DNA of 10,369 nucleotides, taken from the NCBI GenBank assembly GCA_938008425.1, contig CALLKH010000252.1:1-10369 (forward strand), in the 5' to 3' direction. Origin of the DNA: an uncultured Planctomycetaceae bacterium. GTDB taxonomy: Bacteria; Planctomycetota; Phycisphaerae; UBA1845; UTPLA1. Shown piece after piece: positions 4,830 through 10,369 of the stretch (position 1 is the stretch's first letter; each line of letters starts with the position of its first letter). A program made the position numbers and the translations under genes. The notes beneath the pieces are model-generated. The model had not been told where the DNA came from and made no database searches. It saw only the letters and a program-made list of their open reading frames with translations.

Positions 4830-7400
4830 TCACCCCCAAAGAATCAGCCCCGTATCGAACTTATGCGCCAGGTCAGTGTGCTTCGGGATGACCCGGACGG
4901 CGTAGCCGTGCTGGCCGCTGCGGCGGCAGGGGATCTGTCCCTTGAACTGGTAGTCGCCGTTGTCGTTTTTCTCTTCGATCTGCATTGTTTCAGAGTGGCC
5001 TTCGACCAGGCGGCCGTAGGCGTCGACGGTGCCGTGGTAGAGTTCGACGGCCACGTCATCGGGGCTCACCGCGCCAAGATGGACACGGGCGCGGACGTTG
5101 ACCATCGATCCGACGGTGAGTTCCTTCTCGTCGTTAGCGATGACTTCGTCGATGCGAACGGTGTTCCACTTGTGAGTGAGATCGCGCTTCCAGTGCGAGA
5201 GCGACTTCGCCGCGGCGTACTTTTCACCGGTGAGGCGGCGCCATCGCCCGGCGGCCGGGACGTACAGCAAGTTGGAGTACTCCTTGAGCATCCGCGTCGT
5301 GCTGAACATCGGCGTGAGCGTGCGCATCGAGGCCTTCATCTTGTCGATCCATCGTCGCGGGATGCCGTCGGCGCCGCGATTGTAGAAGGTCGGCACGATC
5401 TCCTTTTCGAGCAGTTCGTAGATGGCCTGCGACTCGATGTGGTCGCGGTCTTCGGCGTCTTCGTAGATGTGGCCTTCGTCGATCGCCCAGCCGTTCTCGC
5501 CGTCGTAGCCCTCGGGCCACCAGCCGTCGAGGATGGAGAAATTCAGTCCGCCGTTGGGCGCGACCTTCATGCCGCTGGTGCCCGAGGCCTCGCGCGGCTT
5601 GATCGGATTGTTGAGCCAGACATCGACGCCCTGCACGAGCATGCGGGCGACGGAGATGTCGTAGTTTTCAAGAAAGACGAAGTGGCGTCGGAATTGCGGC
5701 ATTCTGATATACCGCATGATCTCCTTGATGATTTCCTTGCCCTTGTCGTCGCGCGGGTGGGCCTTGCCGGCGAAGACGACCTGCACAGGTCGCTCGCGGT
5801 TGCCCATGATGCGGGCGAGGCGTTCGATGTCACGGAAGAGCAGGGCGCCGCGCTTGTAGGGTGCAAACCTGCGGGCGAAGCCGATGGTCAGCGCCTCGGG
5901 GTTGAGGAACTCATCCGCGAGTGCGACTTCCGACGGCGGCGAGCCGCGCTTGCGAAGCTGTTCCTTCACGCGGCGGCGCGAATACGCCACGAGCGCGAAG
6001 CGCCGCTGCTCATGGGCCCGCCAGAGTTCGATGTGCGGAATCTCATGGACCCGTGCCCACGCGTCCTGGTCCTCGGGGGTGTGCGATCGCTGCGGGCCGA
6101 CGTACTGATCGAGCAGGTGCGACATCTCGGGCGACGTCCACGAGTCAGTATGGATGCCGTTGGTGATCGACGTGATCGGCAGCTCGGAGCGCGGCGCGCC
6201 GGGCCAGACGTTGTACCACATGTTTCGCGAGACATGGCCGTGCAGGGCGCTGACGCCGTTGGCCGAGCCGGCCAGCCGCAGCGCCATGACCGCCATGCAG
6301 AACAACTCCGACGGGTCGGCCGGATTGATCTTGCCGATCGCTTCAAAGTCGGTCATGGACATCTTCAACTCGGCCACATAGGGCGACATGTATTCGTCGA
6401 GCAGCTTGCGGCTGAAGTGGTCGATGCCGGCCGGGATGGGCGTGTGCGTCGTGAAGACATGGCTCGGCGCGACGGCCTCACGGGCCTCGTTGAAGTCGAG
6501 CCCTTCCTTGACCATGGTCTGCCGGATGCGCTCGGTGGCGAGAAACGCGGCATGGCCTTCGTTCATGTGGCAGACGTCGGGTGTCACTCCGATGGCATCA
6601 AGCATTCGAACGCCGCCGATGCCGAGCAGGATCTCCTGCCGGATGCGCATTTCCTCGTTGCCGCCGTAGAGCCGCTGGGTGATCTCACGATCCTCGGGGG
6701 CGTTTTCGACCATGTCGGTGTCGAGCAGGTAGAGCGGCACGCGGCCGACCTGGGCGAGCCAGCACTGACAGTACACCTCGCGCGGGCCGATGGGCAGGCG
6801 AACGGTGACGGGCTGGCCGTCGGATCCCTTCACGGGTGTGACGGGCATGTGGTAAAAATCGAGCGAAGGATATTCCTCAAGCTGCCAGCCGTCGGTCGCC
6901 AGGCGCTGCTGGAAGTAGCCCTGGCGGTACATGATGCCGACGCCCATGAGCGGAACGCCGAGATCGCTGGCGCTCTTGAGATGATCGCCGGCCAGCACGC
7001 CGAGACCGCCCGAGTAGATCGGCAGGCATTCGTGAAGGCCGAACTCCATCGAGAAGTAGGCGACCTTGGCGTTAGAGAGTTCGGGATGATGCTCGGAGAA
7101 CCAGCCTCTTCGATTCATGTATGAATCGAAGACGGACGACACGCGACTGAGTTCGGAGAGATACGCCGAATCCGCCGCTGCCTGATCCAGCCGCTTCTGC
7201 GAAACGTGTCCGAGGAATTGCACGGGGTTGCCGCCGACCTCATCCCACAGATTCGGATCAAGCCGTCGAATCAGCTCACGGCAGTCCCCGTTCCAGGACC
7301 ACCAGATGTTGTAGGCGAGATCCCGAAGCCGACTGAGCGACTTCGGCAGGGCGGGCACGACGGTATAGGTTCGAAGGCGGTACATTCCGTAGGTTTCCAT
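4830..7400 (-). CDS. glgP: Alpha-glucan (glycogen) phosphorylase, GT35, long DUF3417-containing type
   Basis: It releases glucose 1-phosphate from glycogen or maltodextrin with PLP as cofactor, in the cytoplasm. The 856 residues start with a DUF3417-like helical region (about 10-100, with AYNIWWSWN at 29-37). The catalytic part contains FSMEFGLHE (116-124), YSGGLGVLAGDHLKSASDLG (129-148), HMNEGHAAF (278-286), SITNGIHT (411-418), RFAPYKR (511-517) and the PLP site EASGTSGMK with Lys612. It differs from short MalP-type enzymes, whose site reads EASGTGNMK. A further roughly 100-residue beta-rich domain (about 748-856, ending FDTGLILWG) follows the catalytic core. The start at 7400 is preferred because AAGGAAGG lies 9 nt upstream; a GTG at 7442 is possible but poorly placed. 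It lies 77 bp downstream of the epimerase gene and is probably co-transcribed with it. No glycogen synthase or branching enzyme is in the window. Confidence 0.93.
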   Translation of the reverse strand: METYGMYRLRTYTVVPALPKSLSRLRDLAYNIWWSWNGDCRELIRRLDPNLWDEVGGNPVQFLGHVSQKRLDQAAADSAYLSELSRVSSVFDSYMNRRGWFSEHHPELSNAKVAYFSMEFGLHECLPIYSGGLGVLAGDHLKSASDLGVPLMGVGIMYRQGYFQQRLATDGWQLEEYPSLDFYHMPVTPVKGSDGQPVTVRLPIGPREVYCQCWLAQVGRVPLYLLDTDMVENAPEDREITQRLYGGNEEMRIRQEILLGIGGVRMLDAIGVTPDVCHMNEGHAAFLATERIRQTMVKEGLDFNEAREAVAPSHVFTTHTPIPAGIDHFSRKLLDEYMSPYVAELKMSMTDFEAIGKINPADPSELFCMAVMALRLAGSANGVSALHGHVSRNMWYNVWPGAPRSELPITSITNGIHTDSWTSPEMSHLLDQYVGPQRSHTPEDQDAWARVHEIPHIELWRAHEQRRFALVAYSRRRVKEQLRKRGSPPSEVALADEFLNPEALTIGFARRFAPYKRGALLFRDIERLARIMGNRERPVQVVFAGKAHPRDDKGKEIIKEIMRYIRMPQFRRHFVFLENYDISVARMLVQGVDVWLNNPIKPREASGTSGMKVAPNGGLNFSILDGWWPEGYDGENGWAIDEGHIYEDAEDRDHIESQAIYELLEKEIVPTFYNRGADGIPRRWIDKMKASMRTLTPMFSTTRMLKEYSNLLYVPAAGRWRRLTGEKYAAAKSLSHWKRDLTHKWNTVRIDEVIANDEKELTVGSMVNVRARVHLGAVSPDDVAVELYHGTVDAYGRLVEGHSETMQIEEKNDNGDYQFKGQIPCRRSGQHGYAVRVIPKHTDLAHKFDTGLILWG

Positions 7401-7418
7401 CAAGGCCGACCTTCCTTG
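7401..7418 (-). promoter_or_regulatory. glgP: Shine-Dalgarno of glgP within a potential hairpin
   Basis: The minus strand reads CAAGGAAGGTCGGCCTTG directly before the ATG. AAGGAAGG is a strong ribosome binding site and fixes the start at 7400. CAAGG (7418-7414) can pair with CCTTG (7405-7401), and alternatively AAGG with CCTT around TCGG. Either fold would partly hide the site. The stems are short (4-5 bp), so the effect may be slight. Confidence 0.4.
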
Positions 7419-7430
7419 GTACGGCTGACC

Positions 7431-7447
7431 GGGGCGTGGCACACCCC
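7431..7447 (-). promoter_or_regulatory. GC-rich hairpin between the epimerase gene and glgP
   Basis: On the minus strand GGGGTGT (7447-7441), loop GCC and ACGCCCC (7437-7431) form a 7-bp stem with one G-U pair. No T-run follows, so I do not call it a terminator. It could slow read-through or mark a processing point between the two genes. No other promoter is apparent in this 77-bp gap. Confidence 0.3.
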
Positions 7448-7477
7448 TCGACAGGGCTGACTCTCAAGATGCGGCGA

Positions 7478-8470
7478 TCAATGATTTGCCGCGTACCATT
7501 CGATGGTTTTCTGAAGCCCGTCGCTGAAATTCACGACGGGCTTGTAACCGATCACACGTTCGGAGAGGGCGATATCCGCCCATGAATGCTTGATGTCGCC
7601 GGCGCGCGTGGCGACATAGTTCGGCTTTACGTTCTTGCCGAGCACCGCGTTGATCTTCGCGATGATCTGGTTGACGGTGATGTGCGCGCCGCAGGCGACG
7701 TTGATGGTCTCGCCGCGCGTTTCCGGCGCCTCAATCGCCTTCAGATTGGCGACGACGACGTTTTCGATGTAGGTGAAGTCCCGCGTCTGTTCGCCGTCGC
7801 CGTAAATGGTCGGCGGTTCGTTTCGCAGGATGGCCGTCAGGAAGGCGGGAATGGCCGCGGCGTACTGGCTCTTGGGGTTCTGCCGGGGGCCGAAGACGTT
7901 GAAGTATCGCAGCGAGAGCGTCTGAAGCCCGTAGCAGTTGTAGAAGACCGAGCAGTAATATTCGCCGGTGAGCTTCTGGACCGCGTAGGGGCTCAGCGGG
8001 CTGGTCGGCATTGACTCGACTTTTGGAAGCTGTTCAGTTTCGCCATAGGCCGAGCTGCTTGCGGCGTAGATCACGCGGCGGACCTTGCAGTCCCGCGCCG
8101 CCATGAGCAGGTTGAAGGTGCCTTCGACATTCGCGCGGTGGCTGTTGGCCGGATTCGCAATGGACTCCGGAACCGACGGCACGGCGCCGTGATGGAGAAC
8201 AACATCCATGCCCTCGCAGGCCTTCCTGCAGGTTTCGGGATCGACGATCGAGCCTTCGAGAAGGGTGCACCGGCCGGCCTGAAGAGGTTTGCAATCGGGC
8301 GAAAAGAGCGGGGCATCGTCGGCGTCGCGGAGGGCGGAGAGGTTGGCGCGCCTGCCCGTGCTGAAGTTATCGAGGATGCGGACGACATGGCCGCGCCGCA
8401 CGAGCCCTTCGACGAGGTGCGAACCGATGAAGCCTCCGCCACCAGTGACTAGTACGTTCATGCCTGCCAT
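7478..8470 (-). CDS. NAD-dependent UDP-sugar 4-epimerase, extended SDR, WbpP/VipB-like
   Basis: This 330-residue extended short-chain dehydrogenase/reductase probably interconverts UDP-GlcNAc and UDP-GalNAc (or the uronic forms), supplying precursors for surface polysaccharide. It shows the Rossmann motif TGGGGFIGSH (9-18), LDNFSTG (33-39), the HHGAVPSVPESI segment (93-104), a catalytic Ser in AASSSAYG (136-143), Tyr162 and Lys166 in SPYAVQK, RYFNVFGPRQ (188-197) and GDGEQTRDF (224-232). Aligning GDIKHSWAD (291-299) with GDLPAYWAD of E. coli GalE puts Ser296 at the place of Tyr299. A small residue there is the known determinant that lets WbpP-type enzymes accept N-acetylated sugars. The start is uncertain: ATG at 8470 has GGGGAG only 3 nt away, while ATG at 8461 gives the classic MNVLVTGG beginning with that site 12 nt away. 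It is followed by glgP on the same strand. Confidence 0.88.
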   Translation of the reverse strand: MAGMNVLVTGGGGFIGSHLVEGLVRRGHVVRILDNFSTGRRANLSALRDADDAPLFSPDCKPLQAGRCTLLEGSIVDPETCRKACEGMDVVLHHGAVPSVPESIANPANSHRANVEGTFNLLMAARDCKVRRVIYAASSSAYGETEQLPKVESMPTSPLSPYAVQKLTGEYYCSVFYNCYGLQTLSLRYFNVFGPRQNPKSQYAAAIPAFLTAILRNEPPTIYGDGEQTRDFTYIENVVVANLKAIEAPETRGETINVACGAHITVNQIIAKINAVLGKNVKPNYVATRAGDIKHSWADIALSERVIGYKPVVNFSDGLQKTIEWYAANH

Positions 8471-8478
8471 TCGCTCCC

Positions 8479-8499
8479 CGGCGGCAATTCCAGCCGCCG
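8479..8499 (-). promoter_or_regulatory. Hairpin abutting the epimerase ribosome binding site
   Basis: On the minus strand CGGCGGC (8499-8493), loop TGGAATT and GCCGCCG (8485-8479) form a perfect 7-bp GC-rich stem whose 3' arm runs straight into the GGGGAG ribosome binding site. It could limit or gate translation. The rest of the 196-bp gap (8471-8666) has only weak promoter-like sequences, such as CATAAG near 8566 on the minus strand, and no supported gene. Confidence 0.4.
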
Positions 8500-8666
8500 T
8501 CGTCGGTTATCGCACTTTCCCATATCGACGGCGAAGGTGCGGATGTTCACTTATGCCTCGACGCGCGATTCTTGCCGGTTACCGTTCGCTGGAGACCGAA
8601 TCTGCGGTGTCGGGCCGGGACTTCGTGGCCGTCGCTGTGCGAGCGCGCTGGGCCTGTCGCCGGTCG

Positions 8667-9788
8667 TTATGGTACTGAAAAGCGCGGTGGTGACAATTCG
8701 GCGGGTTCCGGGTCGATCAGCCCCTTTTGACGAAGCTGCGTTCGAAGTTCAGAGGCCCATCGCTGGTGATCCGGATAGGGTGAAAGCCGAATGATCTCGT
8801 CCAACAGTTTCACCGCCTTCCGGGGCTGAAAATAGGGCGTGCCCTTCACGCGATCGTCAGTATAGAACTTCGCGAGAAAGAAATCCGCCATGAAGGTTCC
8901 GTAGATGTGCGATTCCTCCCGGGCGTCCAGGTAGGCCTTTTCGGCGAGATCGAACGCTCCCGTGGATTGGTAGCTTCGGGCCAGCTCCAGGTAGTTGGCG
9001 ACGAACGATTTCCGGGCCGGCATTCGAAGGATTCGTTGATTGAGTGCGATGGCCGCGTCAAACAGTTTCGCTTCGCGCAGGCGCGTGGCTTCGTCCGTCA
9101 ACCTCATGGCGTAGAGGTCAAACGCCGGCGGAACCGCGATCGGAAGGAGCGGTACGAGGCTCCAGAGATAGCGTCGATCCATGCGGCGGCTCCACATGAG
9201 AGCGCAGTGAAGCAGTGAAAGCATGTAAACCGGCGCCCATATCCATGGTGATCGAGCGGCCGCCGCCAGCAGGCACATCACCGCTAGAACCAGCGACAGC
9301 TTTCGAGTCTTGGGCTTGAATTCCCGGCGTCGCCAGCTGACGAGCAAAGTTGTGACCACGAAGACGAGGCCGTAGAGCCAGAGTTCCGCCGCGATCGCTT
9401 CGGGATAATCGGGGAGTCGCAAATCTGCAGAAAGGCCGTAGGCGTTCGCGACCAGCGCCCGAATCGGGTGATGGTCGAGCAGCAGATGACTGAGCACCGC
9501 GAGAGTGATCACGAGGTAGGGCCATGGCTTTCGACAGCGCGTCGTCGCCGCAACCGCGACGCAGATGGCGCCGGCGACGCCGAGCGCCATCCAGGGTGAT
9601 TGAGTGAGGAAGTGCTTGTCCCAGTGCGGCGGCGCGACGAACAGCGCGAGCCATTCAACGAGATCGACAACGTGCGCCGAGAACACCACCACGCCGACCC
9701 AGATGTACGGCATTCGGCCGGTGCGGGCATTGGCCGGGCAGGTCTCGCTCAGTGAGAGCCCGATCAACGTGTGTCCGATGGTCGCCAT
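8667..9788 (-). CDS. Membrane protein: YdjM-like (DUF457) metal-dependent hydrolase-type domain fused to a TPR-like tail
   Basis: A 373-residue protein. The N-terminal two thirds is an integral membrane region with likely helices near residues 28-50, 66-83, 88-104, 135-151, 164-178, 181-198 and 208-226. It begins MATIGHTLIGLSLS and carries histidines and acids placed as in the YdjM/LexA-regulated membrane-bound hydrolase family: His6, His39 with Asp42, HWDKHFLTQSPW (55-66) and SHLLLDHHP (100-108). The C-terminal part (about 228-355) is soluble and helical, with TPR-like repeats such as ANYLELARSYQSTGAFDLAEKAYLDAR (264-290, split here only by family spacing). The side of the membrane it faces is unknown. 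The start at 9788 is chosen over a GTG at 9815 because GGAG lies about 10 nt upstream and the family starts close to the first His. Biochemical function is unknown. No partner gene overlaps it; the epimerase gene lies 196 bp downstream. Confidence 0.72.
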   Translation of the reverse strand: MATIGHTLIGLSLSETCPANARTGRMPYIWVGVVVFSAHVVDLVEWLALFVAPPHWDKHFLTQSPWMALGVAGAICVAVAATTRCRKPWPYLVITLAVLSHLLLDHHPIRALVANAYGLSADLRLPDYPEAIAAELWLYGLVFVVTTLLVSWRRREFKPKTRKLSLVLAVMCLLAAAARSPWIWAPVYMLSLLHCALMWSRRMDRRYLWSLVPLLPIAVPPAFDLYAMRLTDEATRLREAKLFDAAIALNQRILRMPARKSFVANYLELARSYQSTGAFDLAEKAYLDAREESHIYGTFMADFFLAKFYTDDRVKGTPYFQPRKAVKLLDEIIRLSPYPDHQRWASELRTQLRQKGLIDPEPAELSPPRFSVP

Positions 9789-10168
9789 CCCGGCCGATCT
9801 CCGATCCCCGTTCACGAATCCGCGCGCCGTGCGCCTGTTTGCATCCGCTGGGATCGCCGCTTTTTTGAGGCGAATCCAGCTGTCTCAGGCCGATTCGCAC
9901 CTCATCCGGACCCGTCAAACAACCGAACATGGCTGAACGTCGCCGCGCCGCTCCTACGGAACGCGCGGCGGGCCGGTTCGTCGAATCCTGTTCATCGACG
10001 TTTTGACCGGTTCGCCCGATTGCTAAGTTCCGTATTCACGAAAGCTTGTCCGCGTTGTTCGTGCGTGTCGATACATGAAGATGCCGGTCTCCGCCGTGCC
10101 CATTCGGCCGCGCTGCCGAGTGAGCACGCCTACTATCAAAAGGGGACCTCGCACGGAGGTAATTTGCT
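9789..10168. other. Divergent intergenic region (about 380 bp) between the membrane-TPR gene and moxR
   Basis: No convincing gene lies here. It must hold promoters for both flanking genes. Weak candidates are TTGACC (10003-10008) with TAAGTT 15 bp later on the plus strand, and TTGACG (9918-9913) on the minus strand with no good -10. GGATCGCC (9851-9858) and GGCGAATCC (9869-9877) form an imperfect stem with one bulged base, and a six-T run sits in its loop. The strong GGAGGT at 10155-10160 belongs to moxR. Confidence 0.6.
10155..10160 (+). promoter_or_regulatory. Strong Shine-Dalgarno (GGAGGT) fixing a GTG start
   Basis: GGAGGT is followed after 8 nt by GTG at 10169. It is the best ribosome binding site in the window, and it decides that this GTG is the start of the MoxR gene. 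Confidence 0.85.
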
Positions 10169-10369
10169 GTGAATCCCGACAAGAGCCCCGATAACAAGGC
10201 CCTCGGCGAACGAGAGCTGGAGGCGGTGCAATCCCTTGCCGCCAGCCGAAAGCTGATTCTCGACGAACTCGGCAAGGTCATTGTCGGCCAGAGCGACGTC
10301 ATCGAACAGCTTTTGATCTGCCTGTTCGCGCGGGGGCATTGCATTCTGGAAGGCGTGCCGGGTCTCGCT
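10169..10369 (+). CDS. MoxR-family AAA+ ATPase, N-terminal part (cut by window edge)
   Basis: The GTG-started frame gives 67 codons up to the right edge with no stop. After a short polar, charged leader (about 1-25), it shows the classic MoxR opening KVIVGQSDVIEQLLICLFARGH (35-57, a helical segment in the family) and EGVPGLA (61-67), the first part of the Walker A loop; the Lys-Thr that should follow lies outside the window. MoxR ATPases act as chaperones that help insert metal cofactors or assemble protein complexes. They are commonly followed by a DUF58 (von Willebrand-like) gene and membrane proteins; whether that holds here cannot be seen. The family is clear from the N-terminus alone, and the role is unassigned. 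Confidence 0.9.
   Translation, partial: MNPDKSPDNKALGERELEAVQSLAASRKLILDELGKVIVGQSDVIEQLLICLFARGHCILEGVPGLA

Noticed and set aside
4806..7124. 772-codon open frame on the plus strand across the phosphorylase gene
   Set aside because: It is antisense to glgP, and its composition (rich in Asp, Val, His, Arg) is that of a reversed GC-rich coding frame. The minus-strand protein has every phosphorylase motif, so this is a shadow.
8537..8794. Small plus-strand ORFs in the gap before the epimerase and over the end of the membrane-TPR gene
   Set aside because: They run into the antisense of the membrane-TPR gene, and have neither a convincing ribosome binding site nor recognisable features.
9771..10172. 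133-codon plus-strand ORF ending in a GTGA overlap with the MoxR start
   Set aside because: It begins antisense to the membrane-TPR gene, has no ribosome binding site, is Arg/Ser/Pro rich and has no family features. The overlap with the MoxR GTG is probably chance.
1..10369. CRISPR array, insertion sequence, integrase or tRNA-linked attachment site
   Set aside because: There are no regularly spaced direct repeats, no transposase or integrase frame, and no repeat of the tRNA-Asp 3' end elsewhere in the window that I could find by reading.

Overview
The window is GC-rich bacterial chromosome (roughly 60% G+C by eye) with densely packed housekeeping and surface-sugar genes. There is no sign of a mobile element, phage or CRISPR array. 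The gene mix suggests a Gram-negative environmental bacterium, and a member of the Planctomycetota is my best guess. That mix is an HDOD regulator, a NeuA/NeuB nonulosonate pair, a DUF3417-type glycogen phosphorylase, a membrane/TPR protein and a MoxR ATPase. No 16S rRNA or other marker gene is present, so the taxonomy is inference.

Layout, left to right. (1) Minus strand, about 1-3302, in order of transcription: neuA, neuB (ATGA overlap), an HDOD-domain signalling protein, and the 5' part of a NicO/UreH-like membrane transporter cut by the left edge. (2) Plus strand, 3424-4560: a NifS-family cysteine desulfurase, transcribed divergently from neuA across a 121-bp shared control region. Its C-terminal region resembles selenocysteine lyase. 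(3) Minus strand: tRNA-Asp(GTC) with its own promoter and a strong intrinsic terminator; a long alpha-glucan (glycogen) phosphorylase; and an SDR-family UDP-sugar 4-epimerase of the WbpP type upstream of the phosphorylase. (4) Minus strand, 8667-9788: a membrane protein with a YdjM-like (DUF457) N-terminal half and a TPR-like C-terminal tail. (5) A roughly 380-bp divergent intergenic region. (6) Plus strand from 10169: the N-terminus of a MoxR-type AAA+ ATPase cut by the right edge.

NeuA and NeuB together make and activate a nonulosonic (sialic-acid-like) acid. The WbpP-like epimerase has a small residue where E. coli GalE has Tyr299, which points to N-acetylated UDP-hexosamines. These three genes therefore suggest surface glycan synthesis, although the neu pair and the epimerase sit in separate transcription units. 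The phosphorylase serves storage glucan breakdown, and the desulfurase serves Fe-S/tRNA sulfur or selenium handling.

I found no clear new multi-gene defence or mobile system. The more unusual points are the membrane-TPR fusion, the altered nucleotide-binding motif in NeuA, a chain of ATGA-coupled tiny ORFs leading into neuA, the selenocysteine-lyase-like desulfurase tail, and hairpins abutting ribosome binding sites.
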